Positions 21,579 to 32,756 of a DNA stretch of 64,000 nt are shown piece by piece (the first letter of the stretch is position 1; every line of letters starts with the position of its first letter). The notes beneath the pieces were generated by a model that was given only the letters and a program-made list of their open reading frames with translations, had not been told where the DNA came from and made no database searches. The position numbers and the translations under genes are program-made. The stretch comes from Phytophthora sp. 'mugwort' (taxonomy: Eukaryota; Oomycota; Peronosporomycetes; Peronosporales; Peronosporaceae), in NCBI GenBank assembly GCA_033558025.1, contig JAUCEF010000003.1, positions 1,762,001-1,826,000 of the forward strand, written 5' to 3'.

Positions 21579-22643
21579 CTACACGCATGCTTTGGCGGTA
21601 GGGTCAACCGTAGGCTCCGAAGTAGCGGGCGCCGTAGTGGGGGTGGAAGGAATCGTCGAGGGAGACGAACTAGGCGCCGAAGTAGCCGTGGATCCCGCGC
21701 TTGCCGAGGAGTCCGACGAGCCCGGGGCAACGTACGGTAGAAGAGTGATCGGCTCGTCGCCCGAGCAGACAGAGAACGTGGAGGTGGAGGTGGCGTTGGC
21801 GCAGTCGATCTGCGTCGTTGGACCCTCACTGCCGATGTCCGTGGGCTTCTCGTAGCACGTGCGAATGACCGAAAGCTGGTTCTCGCCATCAACAGCCGAG
21901 CAAAATACCATCACCTTCTGGTCGTACAACGCTTCAATCTCAGCCAAGGTGGCCTGCGGGTGATCGAGCGCCGCCCACGAGTTGATCTGTTCCGTCGCAG
22001 CACTGATACGATCCGCTGTGTGGAGCGTCGCCTCGAAGTACGTGACGGCAGCAGCCTCAAGATCGGCGCCCTGAGCAGCGTAGCAGATTCCGTGCTTCTG
22101 GAACTCGTGGTCGTAGATCTCGCACAGCGAATCGTAGGGCGACTCAGTGGATGCGTCAATCCATTTCTCGCCCATTTCGGCAAGAAGCGTCGCTTGGTTC
22201 TCAGAAAACTTGACAGCGTCATACGGATCGTTCGCCACCGTGTCACTCGGGTTGCAGCAGCTCACGTAGCCATCCTTGTAGTTGGGCCAGAGACCGTGGA
22301 TCGTCAGCTTGCTCACAGCACGCTCCGAAACACACGTCGTGCCATTCGGGTACGGGTTCACGTTCTGATGGGAGACGGTGCCGTCCACACCAACCAGCAG
22401 GTCGCGGCAGAACTGCGGCACGAAAAGTTGCTCCAGCACGAGGTAGTCAAAGTCACCGGGAACTTTCTCCTTGGCCAAGCACGTGGGGTCCTTGGTCAAA
22501 CACGTAGCGCTCGGGGCTGAGCAGATGTCCACGCACTCGCCGGAAGACTTGGAACCATCGAGCCAGCCGCCCGCATAGTCAGTGGCGAGCGTCTTCGCTG
22601 AAAACGCCGACGAGACAGCGAGGAGAAGAGCAATAGAATACAT
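21579..22643 (-). CDS. Secreted ribonuclease T2 family protein
   Basis: An uninterrupted 354-residue ORF from ATG 22643. A hydrophobic signal peptide (residues 1 to about 20, MYSIALLLAVSSAFSA) indicates secretion. Both T2 active-site blocks are present: LTIHGLWPNY at 113-122 with catalytic His116, and HEFQKHGIC at 179-187 with Glu180 and His184. Numerous Cys fit the disulfide-rich fold. The last 50 or so residues are a Ser/Thr/Pro-rich, probably O-glycosylated tail ending in ACV. T2 enzymes cut single-stranded RNA, usually outside the cell or in vacuoles. An initiator-like motif lies about 50 bp upstream. It appears intact, unlike its surroundings. Confidence 0.93.
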   Translation of the reverse strand: MYSIALLLAVSSAFSAKTLATDYAGGWLDGSKSSGECVDICSAPSATCLTKDPTCLAKEKVPGDFDYLVLEQLFVPQFCRDLLVGVDGTVSHQNVNPYPNGTTCVSERAVSKLTIHGLWPNYKDGYVSCCNPSDTVANDPYDAVKFSENQATLLAEMGEKWIDASTESPYDSLCEIYDHEFQKHGICYAAQGADLEAAAVTYFEATLHTADRISAATEQINSWAALDHPQATLAEIEALYDQKVMVFCSAVDGENQLSVIRTCYEKPTDIGSEGPTTQIDCANATSTSTFSVCSGDEPITLLPYVAPGSSDSSASAGSTATSAPSSSPSTIPSTPTTAPATSEPTVDPTAKACV

Positions 22644-22688
22644 GCTATACCAGGGACGGTTGGGAATTTGCTGTGGACGAATCTGAGC

Positions 22689-22704
22689 AAATTAGAAAGT
22701 GAGG
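22689..22704 (-). promoter_or_regulatory. Oomycete initiator-like motif of the RNase T2 gene
   Basis: On the minus strand CCTCACTTTCTAATTT matches 13 of 16 positions of the oomycete initiator consensus GCTCATTYYNCAWTTT. It lies about 46 bp upstream of ATG 22643, a usual distance for oomycete 5' leaders. Confidence 0.5.
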
Positions 22705-24092
22705 TTGGACGCAGGTGCCCGAAATGTCTGTGGCCGCACGCCAACGAATGTGACGTGCGTAGAGAGCATGGGGGACGGACATAAGCGCTGCATTGGCGGC
22801 CTGCTGTGCGTCCGAAAGGCTGAGACTTGGCCAGAGTGTCACGACTAGTGACAGCAGTCTCAAGTGCGTTCAAGTTGTAAGGGTAAGTAACGGATACTGT
22901 GAGTTCAAAAGCCTGTTTCTGGATATATACAGTAGTTATTCATTTGCGTCTCTACTGAGAAACACAGAACGAGCATTGTTGCCTTCTCTTTCTATTTACG
23001 ACGTAATACATGTATTGTGTATGGTAAGGATGACCTCTACAAATCCCTCGGTGCCACAGAAGATACTAGAACAGCTCGGGCGACAGCATTCGAGTGCAGC
23101 TCGGCTGAGCACGGCTGAGCACTCGAATGCTGTCGCCCGAGCTGTTCTAGTATCAAGCTCCTTTGGCGTCCTGGCGGTTCGGTTCGCTTGCGATATATAA
23201 ATTGTACGTCCAGTCAGTATTGTGACTCGCTGGTTAGCTCGGCGATGGGATCAAATATATATACGTGTACGATAGGTGCGAGTGGATTGCACACAGAATA
23301 TACATTTGTATTATGTCGCCCAGCCGTTTTCTGTGTTATTCAGATATTTTTCAGTACTATACATATTATCTACATTTTTTATGGGGAGTCTAGCTGTTTG
23401 TAGAACCTGCATAATATAATATTAGAGTCAGAACCTGTCGGCGGGTTGCATGCACCTCAATTATAACAGTAAAAACGGAGCTTCCTCTTTTCCATGCGAA
23501 GTCGTCAACAAGTTATGGCACAAAGCCACAACTTGGGCCAAATTTTTTCGAGGCATTCTTTGTCGAGCGTCAAGCCAGGAGGATTCGGATGCGCTATTAT
23601 AGCATCGATCCATCCCCACATTTGGAGTTAGTGACTGGGCGCGAGAGGATTTCAGGTTCAGTTGTAGTGCGGCCGTCAGTACCAGAGCCCCACTAAAGAC
23701 TTGGACGACGAAAAAATCCGCATCCCCTTTTTCTACCATTGCACTTGGCCTTGTACGAGAACTTCGACACATTTGCCTCCTACATGGCCAAAAGCAGCGC
23801 TTTCAATAAGACCCCGATCAGCACCGCCAGGACGACCAGGACGAGCTCGTCGTGAGGGCCAGGACCAGCGATGCTGATTGGATCGCGTTTGACTGCTTCA
23901 ACTCGTGTTTGAATTATACAGTTAAGTGGTATCTCGAACCAAATAGATACCGTATAGAGAAAGCGCTGCATGCAAGACACATTCAGTAATGAGCGCTATA
24001 TCGCTTTAACCACAAGCACGCCTATTTTCCTTTCCACCTGCCTTGATCGCGCGTTGTGACGACCTATACTACTGTACCCCGAATCTTCCTCG
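22705..24092. other. Intergenic with a long perfect hairpin
   Basis: Apart from the hairpin at 23062-23154, nothing is firmly supported. Short minus-strand frames at 23461-23772 and 23780-23980 contain hydrophobic stretches but no recognisable domain. Confidence 0.45.
23062..23154. repeat. Perfect 36-bp inverted repeat (hairpin)
   Basis: Bases 23062-23097 are the exact reverse complement of 23119-23154. The 21-nt loop carries part of a tandem 10-mer (CGGCTGAGCA at 23102 and 23112). No transposon ends or target duplication were recognised around it. Confidence 0.95.
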
Positions 24093-24094
24093 TA

Positions 24095-24302
24095 CAGTCC
24101 GCGACAGTGGTATATGAACACCATCGGTCTCGCCAATTTTTTTTTATCAAATTGTGTTTTCATTCGCTGAAATTACCCTGGATTATAACGAATTGCAAGA
24201 TCTGTCGATTGCACCAACTTTTGATGCTGAATTCCACCTGGTTTTGAAAACCGATGAGAAATATTACTTCACGAGGTGCGACACAATATATGAACATAAT
24301 TT
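24095..24302 (+). repeat. Left 208-bp TIR of Tc1/mariner element
   Basis: Begins CAGTCCGCGACAGTGG after a TA and matches 25452-25659 inverted with only scattered differences. The inverted copies also encode the same spurious peptide on opposite strands. Confidence 0.9.
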
Positions 24303-24599
24303 CGGGTTTACGGAAAGTTTGCGTAAGTTTGATCCACAACCCTCGCCACGCGTTGTTAATGTGTTTACTATACAGCCTGCTATCCCACCAATCGTGGCGC
24401 CACTTTCCAATTCGCCAACGATGTCACGAGCTTCGCATCTGTCCGACAAAGAACGCGAGTCAATTCGGCGCTCTCACTGCGCAGTTTTTCGGTCCGGGGC
24501 ATCGCACAGGTGCTCACACGCTCTGTCGGTGCCTTGCAGAATGTGTTGAAGGCGCCTGCCAAATTTTCAGCCCAAGAAACGGCTTGGAAGCGTGTCGAA

Positions 24600-25420
24600 A
24601 GTGACTGCGCGTGAGAACCGGCATATCATCCACTGTGTATCCGTGCTCCGTTTGTCCGCAAAAAAGTGAAAGAGAAGCTCAAGTTGGTGCACAGCGTGCG
24701 TACGATTCAGCGCGTGATTAAGTCGGTGAGCTGGCTCAAGTACAAGAAGCGTGGTACCGCTCCAGCGTTGACGAAGCGCCACCGAGAAGCAAGGGTCAAG
24801 TGGGCCGATCGTATGGGCCTCAAGGATGACGAAACGTGATGTCAAGTCGCATTCAGCGTTGAGAAGAAGTGGAACCTGGATGGCCCGGATGGCATGCGCT
24901 ACGAATGGGTCGACACGCGTCGCCCTAAGGAGCTCAACGTCCGTCGTCATACTGGTGGCGGTGGTGTCATGATTTGCGGAGCATCTCGTGCGGACACCAA
25001 GTCTGAATTGAAGTTCGTGGATGTTAACCAAGACTCCGTCAAGTATGTGAGTACCCTACGCACGCATTTGCAACCGTTCATCGATGCGGAAAACCATCTT
25101 TTTCAACAAGACAATGCGGCTATCCACAAATCCCGCTATACGATGAACTGGCTTCAGGACCAAGCGATCGACGTTATGGACTGGCCAGCTTTGTCCCCAG
25201 ACCTCAATCCTATTGAGAATATATGGGGCATCATGACCCAGCAAGTTTACGAAGGAAGCAGTACAACACGAAAAACGAGCTGAAAAAAGCGATTTGGGCT
25301 GCAATTCCTCCCAAGACGCTCACAGATCTGACCCTATCAATGTGCAAACGCTGTATCCAGGGTATTAGTACGCCGGGGAGCATATGTTTCGTATTAACAA
25401 CGCGCGAATCGCATCCATAA
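24600..25420 (+). pseudogene. Tc1/mariner transposase relic with catalytic Asp lost
   Basis: In order, the plus strand reads KLKLVHSVRTIQRVIK, LTKRHREARVKWADRM, FSVEKKWNLDGPDG, FQQDNAAIHKS and SPDLNPIENIWG. The first catalytic Asp of FSDEK is Val here (GTT at 24858-24860). A TGA at 24837-24839 stands where relatives have Trp, and a frameshift near 25250 moves the C-terminus (WAAIPPKTLTDL) to another frame. The second Asp and the Glu are retained. The copy cannot make active transposase, but its TIRs look usable in trans. Confidence 0.88.
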
Positions 25421-25451
25421 TGCTTTAAGAAAATGTTTCGATCATGTAGAA

Positions 25452-25659
25452 GTTATGTTCATAAATTGTGTCGCACCTCGTGAAGTAATATTTCTCATCG
25501 GTTTTCAAAACCAGGTGGAATTCAGCATCAAAAGTTGATGCAATCGACAGATCATGCAATTCGTTATAATCCAGGGTAATTTCAGCGAATGAAAACACAA
25601 ATTTGATAAAAACATTTTTGGAGAGACCGATGGTGTTCATATACCACTGTCGCGGACAG
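25452..25659 (-). repeat. Right 208-bp TIR of Tc1/mariner element
   Basis: Inverted partner of 24095-24302; the outer end reads CTGTCCGCG on the minus strand, one base different from the left end, and is followed by TA. Confidence 0.9.
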
Positions 25660-25661
25660 TA

Positions 25662-26232
25662 TCGTGGGAACGACTTTTGGGGTGTCAAATTGGGTCAACA
25701 CCGTTCACTCCTAAAATAGTACAGTATTTAAAAAAAATACATTTAATTTAACCTATAGAAATGTACATCATGTACAAAGACACTAGAACCACTTCCTAAG
25801 ATATTTTATATTTGGGATCCCAAATAGTGTATACATTTACCGAGGCAAGTAGCCCCCGTTTGTCCGAAGGAAGTCTGGATCAATTGCAGGCATAAGGAGC
25901 ACGTAAACATTTGGGATTCTATTGAATATTTATTTACAAAAGGTTAGATATTTTTGTTCCAATGTCGCTTTTCAAGCATTCACCGTCACCAAATTATTCC
26001 TGCGCTGTTGGCTCCCGCAGTTTTTGCAATCTCCCGTACATGGAGGTATGGATGTAGTAGCCGCGCCGTGGCGACCTGCAATGCCTTCAATCTCAATTTT
26101 ATTCAAGAACCAAGACTCACCCACGATCAGGACAGAGCACGCTAAAACGATGCCGACCAAGCCCAAGACCAGGACAGCAAGAACAACCGATACGTTAGGC
26201 CAACTGGACGGAAGCATGTTTACTCGCTGAAC
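25662..26232. other. Intergenic; possible membrane-tail ORF
   Basis: The minus frame 25972-26225 contains a strongly hydrophobic stretch (VSVVLAVLVLGLVGIVLA). It may be the tail of a decayed membrane or secreted-effector gene, but nothing upstream identifies it. Confidence 0.25.
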
Positions 26233-26237
26233 TCGCT

Positions 26238-26450
26238 TGTTGAAGTACACCGCTCTTGCACGGTTCACTCAGGTATGTGAACCGCGGGCACGGTTCATCC
26301 CGAACCGCACTCTGGTTAGTGGATAACCAACATATCCGTCTTGGTGGATCGGAGGGGACAACAGGGAGTAGATAGTAATGGGACAGGTTAAGCATTTTAA
26401 ATATACTCTCTTCGGTATTTGCCTCCTACTCCTCAAGCTTCACCTCAACA
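26238..26450 (+). repeat. Left LTR of Copia element
   Basis: Starts TGTTGAAG and ends CTCAACA (TG...CA). It carries a 33-bp insertion or duplication around GCACGGTTC that the right LTR lacks. TCGCT at 26233-26237 precedes it. Confidence 0.8.
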
Positions 26451-26643
26451 GGTTAATAGCCGCATTGCGCTACGCTGCACAAGACCAAGAACGCCTCACC
26501 GGATCGCTCAAGATGACGATTAAGCGCGCCGAAGTTCTCTCGGAAGTGGAAACTACTTGCACTGGGAATATAACATGCGCATGACACTGGTCCGAAAGGG
26601 TATGATAGTGTATGTGTAGGACGTCAAGCCGGAGAGTGAGGTC

Positions 26644-26670
26644 GGGGGGGGGGGGGGAGGGGGGGGGGGG
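26644..26670. repeat. Poly-G tracts (14 + 12)
   Basis: Fourteen G, one A, then twelve G, within the Copia leader/gag relic. Confidence 0.9.
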
Positions 26671-26749
26671 CATGGCTCGTGTACGACGCGAAGGCACTGG
26701 CCATCATCGCGGCAGGGCTTGGAACTCCAGCACCAGACGAAAATTCGTC

Positions 26750-29740
26750 CCGCGACGCGGGCCATCAGAGCGTGGGTAACCCTTAAGAATTTTTACAACC
26801 GTACCACGCACCACAACCGTGTCACGATGACACGCCGTCTCGATGAGTTGAAGATGGATAACGGGGCGACCAATGGCGAAGCATCTGGACGCGTTTGACG
26901 AGCTCGTCGTCGGCAAACGATGGAAGAGCCCGTCCACGAGGCGAGCTCGTGGCGGTGCTCAGCAGCCTCCAGGTCGAGTACGATCTGATCTCGTCCATCA
27001 TGGAGAATGCGAAGGACTTAACGCTGATCGAGGTCAAGGAGAAGCTCCTGAAGGAATCCGAACGGTTGGAGAAGAAATATACGGCCACGGAACGCACGTT
27101 CAAAGGTGAACGCCGGACGGTTCAAGGGCGGCAAGAGCAACAGTCGCAAGTGGAACGGTCCGAAGAAGAACGCTGGTGGCTTCAAAGGCTAGTCCTTCAA
27201 GCGCAACCAACTTTGGCACATGAAGCGGGACTGTCCGGTACGTAACGCAGACGGTAATGACGATGCGGTCTTCGCCGTGGGTACGGAATGCCTCGACGGG
27301 TGGTTGATCGACAATGATGCAACCGCCACACGACCCCGCACCGTTCCGATCTGCTCGAGTACGAAGATGTGGCCGCCGGCATCGAGGTCACGATTGCGGA
27401 TGGCAAGAAGCTAAATGTCGCAGGTCAGGTACAGTACACTTGCTCGGTCTAGACCGGAAGCGTATCACGATGGTGGAAGTTCTCCAAAGTTGCTGTCGGC
27501 GGGGAAGCTGGCAGAACGTAGCCTAACATGGAGTTTCAGCGTTCCTCATGTATCGTTTGGCGCGACGCTAGCGATCGCGTTGGGAAAGAAGGTCGGCAAG
27601 GCGTACATGCTGGACTATGACCAGGAAAAAGCACGGTTCGTCCAATACGCTGGGGCTGACAGCCAGTGGGAGCTTTGGCATGATCGCATGGGGCTCCCCA
27701 AAAAGCAAGAATTATCCGAGCCACAGCGTGCCACGAACGGTATTCTGGCTGTGGGGCACTCGTTCCAGACTTTTTGTGGCGGATGCATGAATGAGAAACA
27801 GACGGTGGCAGCGTTCCCGAACGGTTCCAGATCGAAGACGTCGCGCGTTCTGGAACTTGTCCACAAAAACGGATGTGATAAGACCGATGAGTAAGCCATC
27901 AAAGGGTGGTGCCAAGTACGCCCTGACGTTTGTGGACGACTACTCCCGAAACGTGGTGGCCTACTTCTTGAAGAAGAAAAGCGAGGCGGCCGCCAAGCTG
28001 AATGAGTTCATGAGATTCTAAGAGAAGCAATGGGGGGAACGCATTATGTGCCTCCGGTCGGACAATGGAACGGAATTTGTGAACAAGGAGGTGGCGCGGA
28101 TCTGTACCATGAACGGTATTATGTACCAGCGGACCGTACCGTATAGCCCTCAGCAGAACGGAGTGGCAGAACGGATGAACCGTACCATCATGGAAAAGGT
28201 TCGGAGTATGCTACACTACAAGAGCGTCCCAACGGAATGGTGGGCTGAAGTAGTGAGTACATCGGTGTACGTCATTAACCGTTCCACGAACACGCAGCAC
28301 GCAACTGTCAAACCATATGAGCTAGGTTTAAAGGTAAAGCCTACACGCGATCACCTACACGTTTTTGGGCCGCATGGGTACGCCCGCATCGACATGGCGA
28401 ACAGGACGAAGCTCGAACCCAAGGGCTTCAGGTGCAGGCTCCTCGGATACGCTGAGAACGTAAAGGGGTACCGCGTGTTTGACTTGGAGGCTTCCAAGGT
28501 CAAGGTGGCACGTTCTGTGAAATTGGACGAGCGTGAGGTGGACGGTATCTATGAAACGCAACCGGCTCAGAACGGAACGGTCATCCATGTGAGCAAGGAC
28601 GCTGACGGTGTAGTCATGCTTGCACCGGTGGAACGCCAACCTACGAGTGCCAGCAGAACAAGGCCATATACGGGCTGACGCAAGCTGCAAGTGCCTGGAA
28701 CAAGTCCATCCACCGGGTGTTCCTCGGGAACGGTTTCAACAGCTGTCGTGCAGATCAGTGTGTCTCCGTCAAGCGTTCCAAGAGTGGTTTTATCTACATA
28801 TGTGTCTCCGTCGACGACATGATCATTGTTGCGAAGATGAGCGACGAGATCGGTTGGACCGGCGAAGTTTATCCTGGGTATGGAGATCGACCGTGATATG
28901 ACAGCTAAAACGCTCATGATCAAGCAAACACGATACATTGCGTATGTGGTGGAACGGTTTGGGCAGTAGAAGGCTAAGCCGGTGGACAATCCGTGTGCGG
29001 TTGGTTTGAAGTTGACAAAGACATAGTCGCCAGGAACGGATGCAGAACGGAACGCGATACGGTCGAGACCGTACCGTTCCTTGATCGTATACCTGCTGTA
29101 CATCACAACGTGTACTCGCTTGGACATCGCTTCGTGGTTACGCAAAATTCGCGGTTCCTGAAGAACCCCGGGCAACAGCATTGGAATGCTGCAGTGCGTG
29201 TGTTACGCTACCTCAAGTCGACGCGTCAGCGCGGAAGCATCTATCACGGTGGTACGGGTACTGTCACAAGGGGTACTTGGACGCTGACTGGGGTACCAAC
29301 TTCGATGACGCGTTCCGTCTCAGGTGTCACGGTGATGATCGGGAACGTCCCTGTGGTTTACAAGTCCAAGTTTCAGCGAACGGTTGCTCTCAGCTCTGAG
29401 AAGGTGAATATGTGGCTTTGAGCCTGTGTGTTTAAGAAGTGTTGTGGGCGTACGCAATTCTGACGGAAATCGGAACAGAGCCAAGGAATGCTACGACAAT
29501 CTAGAAATACAACCACGGCGCGATCGCTCTGACGTAGAATGCTGGCTTTCACGTTCGGGCCAAGCATGTAGACATTTGCCACCACTTCATCAGAAAGAAC
29601 TTTGAGCGCGGAACGGTTACGGTCGAGTACGTCGACACCAAGCACCAGTTGACCGACATACTGACCAAAGCGCTTAGCACCAAGACGCTCAAGTTCCTGT
29701 GCGACGGGGACGGCATCAAGGCGAAGTCACCATACCGTAG
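26750..29740 (+). pseudogene. Copia gag-pol relic lacking most of reverse transcriptase
   Basis: The gag-like part has FYNRTTHHNRVTMTRRLDEL near 26790 and a degraded zinc knuckle (NQLWHMKRDCPVRN) near 27220. A protease-like WLIDNDAT lies near 27300. The integrase runs 27600-28550 with YALTFVDDYSRNVVAYFL, RSDNGTEFVN and YSPQQNGVAERMNR. The text then jumps at about 28650 straight to the late reverse transcriptase (AIYGLTQAASAWN, CVSVDDMIIV), so the polymerase start is deleted. RNase H pieces reach about 29700. Stops such as 28019 are frequent. Confidence 0.88.
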
Positions 29741-29753
29741 CGGTGAGTGGGAG

Positions 29754-29933
29754 AGTTGAAGCACACGCTTTTGCACGGTTTATCCCGAACCGCGCTCTGA
29801 TTGGTCGATAAACAAGATATCCATCTTGGTGGTTCAGAGGGGACAACAGGGCGTAGACAGTAATTGGACAGCTTAAGCATTTAATCTACCCACTACGTCA
29901 TTTTCCTCTTAATATTCAAGCTTCACCTCAATG
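29754..29933 (+). repeat. Right LTR of Copia element
   Basis: Starts AGTTGAAG (first T mutated) and ends CTCAATG (CA changed to TG); internal blocks match the left LTR. TCGCT follows at 29934-29938. Confidence 0.75.
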
Positions 29934-29938
29934 TCGCT

Positions 29939-30675
29939 GCTGTGACTCATACTGGACAAGCGCGCTGCCGAACGTGTGTATACTTGTCCCGGTGATGATT
30001 ATTAACCGCTACCTGGACGGTAATCAAATCGAAGTCACACCAGGTCGTGAAGCAGCTCTGAAGCCAGTTGAAGATGAAGCACAGCTTTTCCTCGATCGAG
30101 GTCGACGCGGATTTCGTGCAACTGCTTCCATTTGAATACGATAATGCTCGATATAAGCAGCGATGGAAGGTCTCAACAAGAGCGAGCAACTGTGCAGAAA
30201 GCTAAACGAGCTGACCGAGAGACAAACCGTGCAGAGAAGAAAAAAAGCTGAAAGACGCTCAAGAGAGAACCGAGAGAAAAAGTGAGCTGCGGGCAGAGAA
30301 GAAGGCACAACAAACAAAAGGAAAAAGAGAGACCCGGGAAATGAACGCTGAGTTACGTCACGTGCAGCGAAGCGGGCCGAAACAGATGGTTCTCCCACCA
30401 AAGCCGACGTACCAGCCGTTCAGCGCACTCATATATGCGAGAATTACGTTGCAAGCGTCGAGAACATCATATCAAAATCCGGCTCGTGTATATGAAATAA
30501 GGCTGTAGATGTAAGCATTTTTACTCTTTTCCCCTAAATATATGCTACTAAACAGTGCAGCAGGTTGGCTTGAATTGATTTTGGAGCTGCAAAAATCAGG
30601 TATCATTTTCAACAGATTCACGCATGGGCATTGTAATCTCTTTTCCCAAGCCGGACCACTAAAGACACTGTCTGT
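29939..30675. other. Intergenic with charged coiled-coil-like relic
   Basis: Around 30180-30420 the plus strand encodes Glu/Lys/Arg-rich text (for example NELTERQTVQRRKKAERRSR) broken by stops. It may be a gene relic; no family is assigned. Confidence 0.3.
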
Positions 30676-32671
30676 AGAGTAAAAATTGCAATCAGCCTAG
30701 ACTCCTATATAGTGTGGGTTCCCAATTAGTCTGGTCCAGACTAATAGTGCCAACCCAAATTGAGGGTTTCAATTCATACTAAATACGTCTCAAGTTCAAT
30801 CCATATTAAAAGGGGAGTGCGACAGCTCAGCGAGCCATAGTCGTTCCGCGCTGGCTTCTGTCGTTTATCTCGATCGACAATAACGAACGATGGCGATGAA
30901 TACGTGAGTGGTTGCGGAGGAGGCACCTCTCTCGTTTCCCACACATGCGACGTGTGTGGTAATCGGAACCATGTTGTGAAACACGTGAGCAAGCTATTCA
31001 TTGCTGGTGAAAAAAACATTTATCTCGCAAGCTGTTCACTCGTTCCCCGCTATCGTCCGTGGAAAATATAAAACGAACGTTCAAAAGGAAGTAAATGGTG
31101 GATAAATCGCTCGACTACGTTTGTAGAAAACGGCACCTAGCAACGCCGGCTCCCCAAATCGGTGGTAAGGTTCAGAGTGGTGTCAAAAAGCGAATGCGGC
31201 TCAAAGCTTTGCCTGGTCATGGGCCTTAGCGTGCACCAAAGGTTGAATGGATCTACAGCTATTTGCTAGGTGAATTTTGCCGACTTCGGAAGACGGGGGT
31301 GAATATTTCTCGTGAGCTGCTGTCCGATATTCCTCGTGGATCATTTAACGCCCCAGGAACAGAAGGACCTTTCAACTTAGATGGCAACGCTGTAAAAGGG
31401 ACACTAAAGGACAAAATAAACTCACGATGGATCCAGCGGTTTGCGCTAATTTCGATGTTGTTTCGGGGCGTCAATCTGGAAAATTAGAATGCAGCCCCGA
31501 AAAGCAGGAGGAAATTAAGCGCAGCATTGCGGCCCATTTAGGGCGCCTTAAACAAGGGTTTGAGTCCGGTGAACTTGACGAAGACACGCTATTCAACATG
31601 GATAAAGCCCATTTCGTATTCAACATGAATAACGGGAAAACATTTGGCTTTCGAGGCGACCAGTCTATTGATATCAAGATGTGGTAAGTGGCGGTGAAGG
31701 TATCACTCTTGTTGTAAAGATTCGAGGTGGGGCAAGTGCACGAATTGAGCCTCCAATTGTTATATTTCAAATTGCCAAGTGCAGCTATCCAATTCGCGGC
31801 GTCGACAGAATACCCGGAGTGTCGTATCGCTCTGACCCAAAAGGGTGGATGGGTCAACGTGTATTTGGAGAATGGATTGCCGACAACACGTGCACCCGGC
31901 GCGAACCGAATTGTAAACGACAAAAATTGTTTTTCATGGACAACGCCAGTGGACACAATGTCGACGAGTACAAAAGTATTCTCGTGTCGAAGAACATGGA
32001 AGTGCGTTTTTTACCGCCTAACACTGGGCACCTCCGCTAACCTGCTGATTCCTTCATAATTAAAGCCATCAAAGATTTGTGGCGCGTTGAATGAGACAGG
32101 GAGAAACGCCGTCTACAGGATGAAAACAATTTGCGAGTCGAAACAAAGACGACAACCACTCCGGTAAGCTCAGAAAACCCGGGAAAGGATTTTACCTTAA
32201 GCTGGCTTTGCAGTGCGTCAGAGCCGTCAGTCAGCGCGAAGACATCAAGAAATATACCCAAGTACCCTCGGAAAGCTATGGTTATGAGTGGCTTGTCGAA
32301 GGGATTGAACAGTCGATGGGAGGTATTGCAGCTTTCAGCTCCACTTCGCGATTATTGACAGATACTCTGAAAACTTTGAGAATGGCGAAGAGTAGTAGTT
32401 TAACGGACACAAATGTGCCCATCGAGAAGAGGTGATATAACACGTAAAACCGATCATATTTCTTCAGAAATGCATGATATTTGACGTAAAAGAGATCATT
32501 TTCTTTCCAAAAGCGGTGATAATCATTCACAACGCGTCAAATATGCCTGACCACATTTAGTGTGGGTGCCCAATTAGTGTGGGTTGCTGGGGGCAGACTA
32601 AATTTGTTCCAGCGTCTCGAAAATCAGTGGCGCAATTGGTCTGGTCCAGACTAATTACACTTATTTTACTG
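30676..32671 (+). mobile_element. Pogo/Tigger-like element, old, ends approximate
   Basis: The right end reads CAGTAAAATAAGTGTAATTAG on the minus strand, next to TA at 32672-32673. The left end (GAGTAAAA after TA at 30674-30675) matches more weakly. Both subterminal regions carry the palindromic ATTAGTCTGGTCCAGACTAAT or a near copy and TAGTGTGGGTNCCCAATTAG. A pogo-like transposase relic lies between. Confidence 0.55.
31090..32435 (+). pseudogene. Pogo/Tigger-like transposase relic (DDE_1)
   Basis: The N-terminal helix-turn-helix part (INSRWIQRFALIS, SGKLECSPEKQEEIKRSIAA) is split over two frames near 31430. The DDE part follows: LFNMDKAHFVFN, then VSYRSDPKGWMGQRVFGEWI, LFFMDNASGHNVDEYKSI (second Asp), VRFLPPNTGHL, a stop at 32038-32040, and PADSFIIKAIKDLW. 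The order and motifs are those of DDE_1 transposases with CENP-B-type binding domains. Several stops make it inactive. Confidence 0.8.
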
Positions 32672-32756
32672 TAGCTTTCCGACTAGATTCTCGGTATTCC
32701 TGTTAATGTTCAATAATTTCTGCTTTTTGATGCCAAACTGCGGCATGTTGAGTCTA

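Larger units (their letters stand above)
24095..25659 (+). mobile_element. Tc1/mariner element with long TIRs
   Basis: The ends lie between TA dinucleotides at 24093-24094 and 25660-25661, with TIRs of about 208 bp and a plus-strand transposase relic between them. Length is 1,565 bp, a normal Tc1/mariner size. Confidence 0.9.
26238..29933 (+). mobile_element. Copia LTR retrotransposon, internally deleted
   Basis: Two related LTRs enclose Copia coding relics and the whole is flanked by TCGCT on both sides (26233-26237 and 29934-29938). LTR divergence and many stops indicate an old insertion. Confidence 0.88.

Noticed and set aside
21496..22520. Plus-strand ORFs over the RNase T2 gene
   Set aside because: They are antisense shadows of the GC-rich, intact RNase T2 coding region, which has catalytic motifs and a signal peptide.
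24154..25688. Matching ORFs at 24154-24549 (+) and 25425-25688 (-)
   Set aside because: The shared peptide arises because both lie in the two 208-bp TIRs of the Tc1/mariner element; it is not a gene.
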